From Azospirillum sp. B510 (GTDB lineage: Bacteria; Pseudomonadota; Alphaproteobacteria; Azospirillales; Azospirillaceae): a stretch of 64,000 bases of DNA. Location of the stretch: assembly GCF_000010725.1 (NCBI RefSeq), contig NC_013856.1, forward strand, positions 496,001 through 560,000, given 5' to 3'. The notes beneath the pieces were generated by a model. It was given only the letters and a program-made list of their open reading frames with translations, had not been told where the DNA came from and did no database searches. The position numbers and the translations under genes are program-made. This document shows positions 1-7,925 of this stretch, piece by piece (within the stretch, counting starts at the first letter, position 1; every line of letters starts with the position of its first letter).

Positions 1-1333
1 CCAGCGCGCCGGTCAGCGCCAGCATGACGGCGGCGATCGGGGCGGCGAACTTCACCAGCGGGGTGCCGTCCAGCGCCGCGGCGAACAGCGCCTGATAGGT
101 GTACCATTCCGACACGAAGCCGTTCAGCGGCGGGATCGCCGAGATGGCCAGCGCGCCGACCAGGAAGGACAGGGCGGTCCAGGGCATGTTGCGGGCCAGC
201 CCGCCCATCTCCTCCATGTCCTTGGTGTGCATGCGGAAGATGGTGGAACCGGCGCCGAGGAACAGCAGGCCCTTGAACACCGCATGGTTCAGCAGGTGGT
301 AGAGCCCGGCCATCAGCCCCAGCACCGCCAGCACCGGCTGGTGCAGCGCCATGCCGATCATGCCGGTACCGACGCCCAGCAGGATGATGCCGATATTCTC
401 GACCGAGTGGTAGGCGAGCAGCTTCTTGATGTCGTGCTCGGCGAGCGCGTAGACGACGCCCAGCACCGAGGATACCGCGCCGAAGGCCAGCACCAGCAGG
501 CCCCAGCCCAGCATCGCCGGCCCGGCGCTGGCGCCCAGCAGGTCGATGCCGACCTTGACGATGCCGAAGACGCCGATCTTGATCATCACGCCCGACATCA
601 GCGCCGAGGCGTGCGACGGGGCGGCCGGATGGGCGCGCGGCAACCAGATGTGCAGCGGGATCATGCCGGCCTTGGCGCCGAAGCCGATGAAGGCCAGCAG
701 GAAGGCGACGCTGTCCAGCGGGGCCGGCAGCGGATGGGCGCGGTAGGCGGCGAAGTCGAAGCCGCCGGCCTGGTTCGCCATCAGGAAGAAGGCGGCCATG
801 ATCAGCACCGAGCCGCCATGGGCGACCAGGAAATAGAGGAAGCCGGCGCCCACCGCCTCGTCATCCTGGTCGAAGATGACCAGGAAATAGGAGGCCAGCG
901 ACATCATCTCGAAGAAGATGAGGAACCAGAAGGCGTTGTCGGCCGCCACCACCAGCATCATCGAGGCGATGAAGGCGTTCATGAAGAAGCCCATCGCCCC
1001 GACGCCGCGCCCGGCATATTCGCGCACATAGGCGAAGCCGTAGATCCAGGCGACCAGCGACAGGAGCGAGATGACCGCGATCATCAGCCCGGCCAGCGGG
1101 TCGAGCCGCAGGACGAAATGGGCGAAGGGGTAGGGGCCGGCGGCGTCGAGCACGGCCGGCTCGGCGGCGCCGATGGCGGTCAGTCCCGAAGCCAGCCCGG
1201 CCAGCGCGGCGGCGATGCCGACGCCGCTGCCGCCAAGACGGACATCCCCCTCCCGATGCTTCAGGAGGAGGCAGAGGATGGCGCCGCCGCAGGACAGCAG
1301 CAGCGACATGATGAGCAGGGAGAGTGGAATCAT
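1..1333 (-). CDS. hyfB: Hydrogenase-4 component B / proton-conducting antiporter-like subunit (partial)
   Basis: Membrane subunit of a formate hydrogenlyase-type group-4 hydrogenase; it belongs to the NuoL/MrpA antiporter-like family and is thought to take part in ion translocation. The reading frame stays open from the ATG at 1333 to the left edge (about 444 residues; the family usually has about 670), so the 3' part lies outside. Many hydrophobic segments are visible. Conserved antiporter pieces include FFEMMSLASYFLVIF (functional Glu), MIPLHIWLPRAHPAAPSHASALMSG and EHDIKKLLAYHSVENIGIILLG (Lys residues). Its ATG overlaps the TGA of the upstream ferredoxin gene (ATGA), so the two are translationally coupled. 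The rest of the hyf/hyc operon should follow to the left. Confidence 0.9.
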   Translation of the reverse strand, partial: MIPLSLLIMSLLLSCGGAILCLLLKHREGDVRLGGSGVGIAAALAGLASGLTAIGAAEPAVLDAAGPYPFAHFVLRLDPLAGLMIAVISLLSLVAWIYGFAYVREYAGRGVGAMGFFMNAFIASMMLVVAADNAFWFLIFFEMMSLASYFLVIFDQDDEAVGAGFLYFLVAHGGSVLIMAAFFLMANQAGGFDFAAYRAHPLPAPLDSVAFLLAFIGFGAKAGMIPLHIWLPRAHPAAPSHASALMSGVMIKIGVFGIVKVGIDLLGASAGPAMLGWGLLVLAFGAVSSVLGVVYALAEHDIKKLLAYHSVENIGIILLGVGTGMIGMALHQPVLAVLGLMAGLYHLLNHAVFKGLLFLGAGSTIFRMHTKDMEEMGGLARNMPWTALSFLVGALAISAIPPLNGFVSEWYTYQALFAAALDGTPLVKFAAPIAAVMLALTGAL

Positions 1334-1923
1334 GGGTCCAGCCCCTCCAGCGAGGCGAGCGGCGTTTCAAGACTGACCGGTGCCGCCGCGGCCAGGGTGC
1401 GCTTGACGGCAGCAGCCTGGCGGGTGGCATCGGCGTCGGCCGCGTAAAGGGCGGCGGTCGGGCACACGCGCACGCAGGCCGGCCCGTCGCCGGAAAAGGC
1501 GCAAAGGTCGCATTTCACCGCCACGCTCCTGACGCCGATCTCCCAGGCCAGCAGCGGATCGAGCGCCGCCGGCTGGGTCGGGGTGGCGGCGGCGATGCCG
1601 GCGACCCCGGCGATGCCGGTGCCGCTGGGCGTGATGGCGCCGAAGGGGCAGGCCAGCGCGCACATCTTGCAGCCGATGCAGGTCTGCTCATCCAGCAGGA
1701 TGGCGTCGGCGCCGAAGGTGATGGCGTCGACCGGACAGACGCGGGCGCAGGGCGCGTCCTCGCACTGGTGGCAGAGAACGGGGCCGGTGTCGTCGCCGGT
1801 CCGCATGACGGTCAGCCGGGGATGCGCCTGCAACCCCTGTTTCTTATGGGACTCGGTGCAGGCCGCCATGCAGGTGTTGCACCCGATGCATTTTCTCGGT
1901 TCCGCGATAACGAAGCGATTCAT
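1330..1923 (-). CDS. hyfA: Four-cluster ferredoxin, HyfA/HycB-like electron-transfer subunit
   Basis: 197-residue polyferredoxin. Four Cys groups are visible: CIGCNTCMAAC near the N-terminus, CHQCEDAPCARVCP, CIGCKMCALACP, and a late CDLC...CVRVCP. This pattern matches HycB/HyfA/HydN, which carry electrons from formate dehydrogenase to the hydrogenase. It is the first gene of the leftward operon and overlaps hyfB by 4 bp. The N-terminus (MNRFVIAEPRKCIGC) is nearly the same as that of the rightward ferredoxin at 2477 (MNRFVTANPSKCIGC), so the two divergent operons probably start with duplicated genes. Confidence 0.92.
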   Translation of the reverse strand: MNRFVIAEPRKCIGCNTCMAACTESHKKQGLQAHPRLTVMRTGDDTGPVLCHQCEDAPCARVCPVDAITFGADAILLDEQTCIGCKMCALACPFGAITPSGTGIAGVAGIAAATPTQPAALDPLLAWEIGVRSVAVKCDLCAFSGDGPACVRVCPTAALYAADADATRQAAAVKRTLAAAAPVSLETPLASLEGLDP

Positions 1924-1996
1924 GTCCAGACCTCCGGCTTCCCGGGCGGGTGCGTCGAGTGGGGCGACCAGGAGCTCGGCGGGCTTTCAAAATCCC

Positions 1997-2036
1997 GATA
2001 AGAAAACCTGATCGGCCAATAAGAAGACAGTATTGG
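1997..2036. promoter_or_regulatory. Paired LysR-type operator sites upstream of hyfA
   Basis: Two sites of form ATA-N9-GAT/TAT. The first is GATAAGAAAACCTGATC (1997-2013). The second is the inverted repeat CCAATA-N9-TATTGG (2016-2036). Their ATA triplets are exactly 21 bp apart (1998 and 2019), which is two helical turns. ATA-N9-TAT contains the T-N11-A core of LysR-family sites. They lie about 75-115 bp upstream of hyfA. Binding by the LysR protein at 5733 is an inference. Confidence 0.5.
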
Positions 2037-2274
2037 CTCGCGCACGCCCCCAAACCGCCCGTTCTCACCGGCGGTTTGGCAGAAGGAGAGCCAGCTGTTG
2101 CGAATCTTTGTCATTCCGGCGGACTTTCATGATGTCGCCGTTGACTTCGCTACGCTATTCCTCCGGGTGACGCGATGTCAACTAGACACATAAAAAAAGT
2201 GGGTATAAGGTGCGCGACACAAAGGCCGGGTGTCATGGACCGTTTTGACTATCGGATGGCGTCCCGGAAACTCT

Positions 2275-2356
2275 GATAAGAAAGAGAAGATACTCGATAG
2301 GATCGGCTTATCAGCGTCGATTACTTTTAAAGATCGGGCGATAAGCGATTTCGATC
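2275..2356. promoter_or_regulatory. Second cluster of GATAAG / ATA-N9-TAT sites upstream of the fdhF operon
   Basis: GATAAG at 2275, then GATA-N9-TATC (2296-2312, an inverted repeat), then GATAAG-N7-GATC (2340-2356). The ATA triplets of the first two are 21 bp apart (2276 and 2297), the same spacing as in the leftward cluster; the third is 44 bp further on. The cluster is 120-200 bp upstream of the ferredoxin gene at 2477. The remainder of the 1924-2476 spacer contains no gene that I can support. Confidence 0.5.
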
Positions 2357-2476
2357 GGACGTGAAGCCACCGGTGCCCAAAGCGGCCAACCGGCGCGCAA
2401 CGCCAGGGACCAGTGAAGCGATGCCGGGGCGGGGCCGTCCGACGGCCCCCTCCGGCTGCCAACAAGGACGACGGGA

Positions 2477-3022
2477 ATGAACAGATTCGTCACTGCCAAC
2501 CCGAGCAAGTGCATCGGTTGCCGCACATGCGAGGTCGCCTGTGCGCTTGCCCATTCCGATGGTGCCGGCGTCGAAGGGCTGGCGCCCGACACCTTCAAGC
2601 CGCGCATCCGCATGGTGAGGACGGCCGACGTCAGCACCGCGGTGATGTGCCACCATTGCGAGGATGCGCCCTGCGTCAACGCCTGTCCGAACAACGCCAT
2701 CGTCTATCGTCAGAACAGCGTGCAGGTGGAGCAGGAGCGCTGCCTGGGCTGCAAGAACTGCGTGCTGGCCTGCCCGTTCGGCGTGATGGACGTGGTGACG
2801 GTGCCGGCGGTCCGGCAGTTCGCCGGCATGACGCTGAGCCTGGGCGTCAAGGCGCAGGCGCACAAATGCGACCTGTGCGTCGGGCGCGGCGAGGCCGGCC
2901 CGGCCTGCGTCGCGGTCTGTCCCACCAGCGCCCTGACCCTGATGGACCGGGAGGCGATGGACGAGACGCTGCGCCGCCGGCGCGAGCGCGCCGCCCTGGA
3001 AGCGGCCGAAGTCGCGGCCTGA
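2477..3022 (+). CDS. Four-cluster ferredoxin, HydN/HycB-like partner of FdhF
   Basis: 181-residue polyferredoxin with Cys groups CIGCRTCEVAC, CHHCEDAPCVNACP, CLGCKNCVLACP and CDLC...CVAVCP, fitting four [4Fe-4S] clusters. It precedes fdhF by 73 bp on the same strand, so it probably receives electrons directly from formate dehydrogenase. The C-terminal tail is rich in Arg and Ala and looks variable. It is a paralogue of the ferredoxin at 1330-1923. The ATG at 2477 follows a GGACGACGG-type ribosome site. Confidence 0.92.
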   Translation: MNRFVTANPSKCIGCRTCEVACALAHSDGAGVEGLAPDTFKPRIRMVRTADVSTAVMCHHCEDAPCVNACPNNAIVYRQNSVQVEQERCLGCKNCVLACPFGVMDVVTVPAVRQFAGMTLSLGVKAQAHKCDLCVGRGEAGPACVAVCPTSALTLMDREAMDETLRRRRERAALEAAEVAA

Positions 3023-3095
3023 GCCCCGATCACTCCCCCATCATCGCGGCTGTGACGCACAGCCGGCGCGCAATCGAGCGAACACCGAGGTCGAG

Positions 3096-5267
3096 ATGGA
3101 AAAGCATATGGCGGTCTGCCCCTACTGCGGTACGGGCTGCAAACTCAATCTGCTGGTCGAGGGCGGGAAGGTCGTCGGCGCCGAACCCCTCAACGGCGTC
3201 ACCAACGAAGGAGAACTCTGCCTCAAGGGTTATTTCGGCTATGACTTCATCAACGACACCAAGCTGCTGACGCCGCGCCTGCGCAACCCGATGCTGCGCC
3301 GCTCGCGCGATGCCGCGTTCGAGGCGGTGTCGTGGGACGAGGCGATCCAGTACGCGGCGAAGCGGCTGGGCGAGATCAAGGCCAAATACGGTCCCGATTC
3401 GATCATGACGACCGGCTCGTCGCGCGGCACCGGCAACGAGACCAACTATGTGATGCAGAAATTCACCCGCGCGGTCCTCGGCACCAACAATGTCGACAAT
3501 TGCGCGCGCGTCTGCCACGGCCCCTCGGTCGCCGGATTGCAGGTGACGCTGGGCAACGGCGCCATGAGCAACTCGATCCCCGAGATCGAGCACACCAAAT
3601 GCGTCCTGGTCTTCGGCTACAACGTCGCCGACAGCCATCCGGTGATCGCCAAGCGCATCATCAAGGCCAAGGAGCGCGGCGCCAAGATCATCGTCTGCGA
3701 TCCGCGCAAGATCGAGACGGCCCGTCTGGCCGACCTGTGGCTGCCGCTGAACAACGGCTCCAACATGGCGCTGGTCAACGCCTTCGCCAATGTCCTGATC
3801 AATGAAGGGCTTTACAACAGGGAGTATGTCGCCAATTACACCGAGGGCTTCGACGAGTACAAGAAGATCGTCGAGAAATACACCCCCGAATACGCCGAGG
3901 CGATCACCGGCCTGCCGGCCGAGGACATCCGCGAGGCGATGCGCATCTATGCCGCAGCACCCTCCGCCACCATCCTGTGGGGCATGGGCGTCACCCAGTG
4001 GGGCCAGGGCGTCGATGTGGTGAAGGGGCTGTCGGGGCTGGCGCTGCTCACCGGCAATCTCGGCCGTCCGAATGTCGGCGTCGGCCCGGTGCGCGGTCAG
4101 AACAACGTGCAGGGCAGCTGCGACATGGGCGTGCTGCCGACCGAGTTCCCCGGCTACCAGAAGGTCACCGATCCGGAGGTGCGGGCCAAGTTCGCCAAGG
4201 CCTGGGGGGTGGAGTCGCTGCCCGACCAGATCGGCTACCGCCTGACCGACGTGCCGCATCTGGCGGAGACCGGCAAGCTGAAGGCGATGTATGTGATGGG
4301 CGAGGACCCGGCCCAGACCGAGCCGGACCTGACCCAGGTGCGCAAGGGCTTCGAGGCGATGGAGTTCGTCATCGTCCAGGATATCTTCATGACCAAGACG
4401 GCGATGTTCGCCGATTTGATCCTGCCGGCGACCTCCTGGGGCGAGCATGAGGGGGTGTTCAGCGCCGCCGACCGCAGCTTCCAGCGCTTCACCAAGGCGG
4501 TGGACGCCAAGGGCGACGTCAAGCATGACTGGGAGATCATCAGCCTGCTCGCCACGGCGATGGGCTATCCCATGCATTACGACAACACCAGGCAGATCTG
4601 GGACGAGCTGCGGGAGCTGTGCCCGATCTTCTACGGCGCCACCTACGAGAAGATGGAGGGGCTGGGTGCCGTTCCGTGGCCGTGCCGCGACCTCGACTCG
4701 GAGGGTTCCAAGTATCTCTATGAGGGCAACGTCTTCCAGCGGCCGGGCGGCAAGGGCCTGCTGTTCGCCACCGAATGGCGTCCGCCGCAGGACCAGCTGA
4801 CCGAGGAGTTCCCGCTGATCCTCTGCACGGTGCGCGAGGTCGGCCATTATTCCTGCCGGTCGATGACCGGCAACTGCGCCGCCCTGCAGACGCTGGCCGA
4901 CGAGCCCGGCTATGTCACCATCAACCCGAAGGACGCCAAGGCTCTCGGCATCCGCGACCAGGAGCTGGTCTGGGTGTCGTCGCGCCGCGGCAAGGTGATC
5001 ACCCGCGCCAGCGTCACCGACCGCACCAACAAGGGGGCCGTCTACATGACCTACCAGTGGTGGATCGGCGCCTGCAACGAGTTGACCATCCACGCCGTCG
5101 ATCCCATCGCCAAGACGCCGGAATACAAATACGCCGCCGTCCGGGTCGAGCCGATCGCCGATCAGGTCTGGGCGGAGAATTACGTCCAGCAGGAATACGC
5201 GAAGCTGAAGGGTGGCCTCAGCAACGCGGTGACCCGCGCGGCGCGGAAGGTCCCAGCCTTCGCGTGA
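3096..5267 (+). CDS. fdhF: Formate dehydrogenase H, cysteine type
   Basis: Cytoplasmic molybdenum (bis-MGD) formate dehydrogenase, which oxidises formate to CO2. 723 residues. The N-terminal [4Fe-4S] ligands are C8, C11, C15 and C42, with the electron-relay Lys44. The active site reads CARVCHGPSVAGL with Cys at residue 140 (TGC at 3513-3515), the position of selenocysteine in E. coli FdhF; His141 is kept. Long stretches such as GMGVTQ, GQNNVQG, TSWGEHEGVF, REVGHYSCRSMTGNCAAL and YQWWIGACNEL closely follow the E. coli enzyme as I know it. With the two ferredoxins and hyfB it forms a formate hydrogenlyase locus. The start ATG at 3096 gives the family N-terminus; a second in-frame ATG lies four codons later. 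Confidence 0.96.
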   Translation: MEKHMAVCPYCGTGCKLNLLVEGGKVVGAEPLNGVTNEGELCLKGYFGYDFINDTKLLTPRLRNPMLRRSRDAAFEAVSWDEAIQYAAKRLGEIKAKYGPDSIMTTGSSRGTGNETNYVMQKFTRAVLGTNNVDNCARVCHGPSVAGLQVTLGNGAMSNSIPEIEHTKCVLVFGYNVADSHPVIAKRIIKAKERGAKIIVCDPRKIETARLADLWLPLNNGSNMALVNAFANVLINEGLYNREYVANYTEGFDEYKKIVEKYTPEYAEAITGLPAEDIREAMRIYAAAPSATILWGMGVTQWGQGVDVVKGLSGLALLTGNLGRPNVGVGPVRGQNNVQGSCDMGVLPTEFPGYQKVTDPEVRAKFAKAWGVESLPDQIGYRLTDVPHLAETGKLKAMYVMGEDPAQTEPDLTQVRKGFEAMEFVIVQDIFMTKTAMFADLILPATSWGEHEGVFSAADRSFQRFTKAVDAKGDVKHDWEIISLLATAMGYPMHYDNTRQIWDELRELCPIFYGATYEKMEGLGAVPWPCRDLDSEGSKYLYEGNVFQRPGGKGLLFATEWRPPQDQLTEEFPLILCTVREVGHYSCRSMTGNCAALQTLADEPGYVTINPKDAKALGIRDQELVWVSSRRGKVITRASVTDRTNKGAVYMTYQWWIGACNELTIHAVDPIAKTPEYKYAAVRVEPIADQVWAENYVQQEYAKLKGGLSNAVTRAARKVPAFA

Positions 5268-5275
5268 GGTTCGGA

Positions 5276-5309
5276 AAATCCCCCTCTCCCAAAGGGGAGA
5301 GGGGGATTT
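5276..5309. terminator. Perfect 15-bp hairpin after fdhF
   Basis: Left arm 5276-5290 (core CCCCCTCTCCC), 4-nt loop AAAG, right arm 5295-5309. It sits 8 bp after the fdhF stop and before the short hypA-like gene. It may end or reduce transcription into hypA-like, or stabilise fdhF mRNA. It belongs to a hairpin family seen six times in this window. There is no long U-tract. Confidence 0.55.
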
Positions 5310-5334
5310 CCGCCGTTTCCGAAGGACCCAGCCC

Positions 5335-5577
5335 ATGCATGAGATCGCCCTCTGCCAATCCCTGCTGGAACAGGCGATGAAGGCGCGCGACGCCGATCCG
5401 TTCGACCGGGTGGTCCGCGTCAGACTGTCGGTCGGACGGCAAAGCCGGGTGCAGCCCGACGCCCTGCGCCACGCCTTCGACCTGCTCAGCCGCGACACCT
5501 TCCTGGAAGGCGCCGACCTGCGGATCGACCAGCCGGCGGGCGAGGCGTTCCGGCTTGTCGAGATGGAGGTGTCCTGA
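5335..5577 (+). CDS. HypA-like protein lacking the zinc domain
   Basis: 80 residues, starting MHEIALCQSLLEQA. This matches the N-terminal, nickel-binding half of HypA (Met1-His2-Glu3 is the known nickel site). Full HypA proteins have about 113 residues with two CxxC pairs binding zinc; here the protein stops just before that part. The bases after the stop show no CxxC remnant in the other frames, so this looks like a settled short form and not a fresh frameshift. A complete HypA is encoded at 29059-29400. It may deliver nickel to, or regulate maturation of, the formate-linked hydrogenase; that role is inferred. Confidence 0.8.
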   Translation: MHEIALCQSLLEQAMKARDADPFDRVVRVRLSVGRQSRVQPDALRHAFDLLSRDTFLEGADLRIDQPAGEAFRLVEMEVS

Positions 5578-5655
5578 ACGAAAAGATATGTGCGCCTACG
5601 ATGCGTCGCTTTGACGCTGCGGCGGCCGGCATCGCGACAGGAACAGCTGACTCGG

Positions 5656-5698
5656 ATCAATGATGTTGCCGGGGTCGTGATTGATAAGTTCCCGATCC
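5656..5698. promoter_or_regulatory. Candidate autoregulatory site of the LysR gene
   Basis: Inverted repeat ATCAAT (5656-5661) and ATTGAT (5680-5685), followed by GATAAGTTCCCGATC (5683-5697), the same GATAAG-N-GATC form as upstream of the two formate operons. It ends about 35 bp before the LysR start codon. Autoregulation is typical for LysR proteins; here it is inferred. Confidence 0.4.
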
Positions 5699-5732
5699 AC
5701 GCTGTGCCCAACGTGGTTGAAGGAGCCCCGGC

Positions 5733-6632
5733 ATGCAGGAAAAGCTGGAATTTCTGATCGCGCTGGCGACGGAGAAACATTTCGGCCGCGCCGCCCAGGT
5801 CTGCGGCGTGTCCCAGCCCAACCTGTCCGCCGCGATCAAGCAGCTGGAGACGACGCTCGGCGTGCCGCTGGTCGACCGCGGCGCCCGCTTCATCGGCTTC
5901 ACCCCGGAAGGGGAACGGGTGCTGGATTGGGCGCGGCGCATCGTCGGCGACTACAAGGCGATGCGCGCCGACGTCGAGACGATGAAACAGGGGCTGACCG
6001 GCACGCTGCGGCTGGTGGTGGTGCCGACGGCGCTTCCCATGGTGCAGCGGCTGACCGCCACCGTCTGGTCGATGCATCCCGGAATCAAGATCACCATCGC
6101 CTCCCACAGCTCCACCGAGATCCTGTCCAGGCTGGAGAATCTGGAGGCGGAGGCCGGCATCACCTATCTCGACAACGAGCCGCTCGGCAATGTCGACGAG
6201 GTGCCGCTCTATCACGAGCGTTATCACCTGATCACCGCGGTGGACGGCCCGCTGGGCAGGCGCGACAGCGTCACCTGGGAGGAGGCGGCGACCGTGCCGC
6301 TCTGCCTGCTGAATTCCAACATGCAGAACCGCCGCATCATCGACCGCGCCTTCGCCGAGGCGGGGGTGCAGGCCGAGCCGATGCTGGAATCCAACTCCAT
6401 CGTCGTGCTGACCAACCATCTGCGCACCGGCATGTGGTCGACGATCATGCCGAAGATCATGGCCGATTCGCTGCTGCTGCCGCAGACCATCCGCGCCGTG
6501 CCAATCGTGGCGCCGGAACTGTCCACCCTGATCGGGCTGGTGGTGGCGCGGCGCGACCCGCAGCCGCCGCTGACCGCCGCGCTGATCGCCGACGCCCGCC
6601 GGCTCGCCCCGGAACTGGCCATGGCGGCCTGA
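5733..6632 (+). CDS. LysR-family regulator of the formate locus
   Basis: 299 residues: N-terminal winged helix-turn-helix (about residues 2-60, with HFGRAAQVCGVSQPNLSAAIKQLE as the recognition region) and a C-terminal periplasmic-binding-like effector domain (about 90-290). The start at 5733 follows AAGGAG. It lies directly after the fdhF/hypA-like genes on the same strand, and GATAAG sites occur upstream of itself, of both formate operons and of the AOR operon. Regulators of this type often sit next to formate dehydrogenase genes in proteobacteria. The effector is not visible in the sequence; formate or molybdate/tungstate status are possibilities. Confidence 0.88.
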   Translation: MQEKLEFLIALATEKHFGRAAQVCGVSQPNLSAAIKQLETTLGVPLVDRGARFIGFTPEGERVLDWARRIVGDYKAMRADVETMKQGLTGTLRLVVVPTALPMVQRLTATVWSMHPGIKITIASHSSTEILSRLENLEAEAGITYLDNEPLGNVDEVPLYHERYHLITAVDGPLGRRDSVTWEEAATVPLCLLNSNMQNRRIIDRAFAEAGVQAEPMLESNSIVVLTNHLRTGMWSTIMPKIMADSLLLPQTIRAVPIVAPELSTLIGLVVARRDPQPPLTAALIADARRLAPELAMAA

Positions 6633-6798
6633 TGGGGGCGGCCAGATCCCGGCGATCCGATCACAGGGCTGGCCTGCCCGGTGGTCATACCACTTGACGA
6701 TTTGTCGCGGGGTTCTGCTGCGGTGCAGCATGATATGGAAAGGGACGGGAGACGCGCCGGGATCGGCCCGTCCACGCCTTCCCGGGAGTGTTTTTCCA

Positions 6799-7233
6799 AT
6801 GCCTCACGATGTCTCGTCCCACCGCTGGTCGGTCGCCCCGGCCCAGCGCGCGCTTGATCATGAGCCGCTCGGCGCCGATGCCCATGCCGCCTTCGCCCGT
6901 CTGGTCGTCCGCCTGCATGGCGAGGCCCAGGCGCTCGGGCGGCGCATGGCCGATGCCGGCACCATCGAGCTGGTGGAGCGCGAGGGCGGCGCGCAGGTGC
7001 TGTTCCGCGCCCATCATGGCGAGGATTGCGGCGAGGGGTTGCATCGGCTGATCGGCGATTTCGATCTGCATCTGACCCATGACGGCCGGGCGGCGATCCA
7101 CATGCGGATCCGCGGCGATGTGCCGCCGGCCGAGGTTCTGGACTTCGACCGCGTGACGGCGGACCATCTGAGAGCCCGGCTGCATGCGTTCGAGACCGGC
7201 TGTCGCCGTCTTCCCACCGCACGCGCCGCCTGA
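6799..7233 (+). CDS. Unknown protein
   Basis: 144 residues from the ATG at 6799. I do not recognise the family. It is a soluble, acidic/histidine-containing protein with no signal peptide, membrane segment or cysteine-pair motif; the middle (HGEDCGEGLHRLIGDFDLHLTHDGRAAIHMRI) suggests beta strands. The frame is open upstream to 6694, but that part reads like noncoding sequence, so I chose the ATG at 6799. It stands alone between the LysR gene and the HD-domain gene. Confidence 0.55.
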   Translation: MPHDVSSHRWSVAPAQRALDHEPLGADAHAAFARLVVRLHGEAQALGRRMADAGTIELVEREGGAQVLFRAHHGEDCGEGLHRLIGDFDLHLTHDGRAAIHMRIRGDVPPAEVLDFDRVTADHLRARLHAFETGCRRLPTARAA

Positions 7234-7345
7234 TCGGGCGAGGCCGGGCACGCCACCCGGACCGGTGAGCCGGGCTTTTCGCGGACTGTCGCCGCCAGGG
7301 CGGGCCAAAGCCTTCATCGCCCGCCCGCGGCACGGAGGAGAGCGC

Positions 7346-7882
7346 ATGTCTATGGACAAGGAAATCGTCTTGGAGGCCCTGCGCTACGCGGCGTCCCTGC
7401 ACGAAGGCACCTATCGCCCCGACCGGGCGCGCACGCCCTTCGTCACCCACCTGTCGGAAACGGCGGAGCTGGTGGCGCAGGCGGGCGGCGCGCCGGCCGA
7501 GATCGCCGCGGCCTGGCTGCATGACGCGGTCGAGGATGGGCTGACCACCGTCGCCGATCTCGCCGAGCGCTTCGGTCCGGAGGTCGCCGGTCTGGTGGCG
7601 GCGGTCAGCGACGCGCCGGAGGATGTCGGCCGGGCGATCTCCGAGCGCAAGGCGATCCAGGCCGCCCGCCTCGCCGCCGCGCCGGAGGGGGCCAAGCGCA
7701 TCAAGCTGGCCGAACAGATCTCGATCCTGAAGGCGCTGGCGGTCGAACGCCCGCTGTCCTGGAGCGTCGAGCGTGCCGAAGCCTATGTCGAGGGATCCCG
7801 CCTCGTCGCCGAAGCCTGCGCCGCCGCCAGCCCGCTGTTGGCCGACCGCTATGCCGCCGCTCTCGCCGGGGCGGTGCACTGA
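7346..7882 (+). CDS. HD-domain hydrolase, MESH1/SpoT-like
   Basis: 178 residues. The HD-domain signature is present: PFVTHLSETAELV (first His), then AAWLHDAVEDG (HD...ED), as in the (p)ppGpp hydrolase half of SpoT and in small alarmone hydrolases. There is no synthetase domain, so it would be a stand-alone metal-dependent phosphohydrolase. The start at 7346 follows a good GGAGGAG site. The sequence around the stop (GCGGTGCACTGAG, 13 bp) is duplicated in tandem at 7871-7896, leaving a copy of the stop region downstream. The substrate is not shown by the sequence. Confidence 0.75.
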   Translation: MSMDKEIVLEALRYAASLHEGTYRPDRARTPFVTHLSETAELVAQAGGAPAEIAAAWLHDAVEDGLTTVADLAERFGPEVAGLVAAVSDAPEDVGRAISERKAIQAARLAAAPEGAKRIKLAEQISILKALAVERPLSWSVERAEAYVEGSRLVAEACAAASPLLADRYAAALAGAVH

Positions 7883-7925
7883 GGCGGTGCACTGAGGCGG
7901 GTGGGGCGTCCTTGACCCACCTCGC

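Noticed and set aside
2077..2092. Possible sigma-54 promoter TGGCAGAAGGAGAGCC in the formate spacer
   Set aside because: The -24 part is good and GG-N10-GC spacing holds, but the -12 part (GAGCC) is poor and it lies nearly 400 bp upstream of the ferredoxin gene. Not enough for a feature.
3513..3515. Selenocysteine codon in fdhF
   Set aside because: The codon at the active site is TGC, so ordinary cysteine is used; no in-frame TGA is present.
3030..6731. 1233-residue open frame on the minus strand opposite fdhF and the LysR gene
   Set aside because: Low-complexity His/Asp/Gly/Arg content typical of the antisense frame in GC-rich coding DNA; the + strand has well-recognised genes across the whole stretch.
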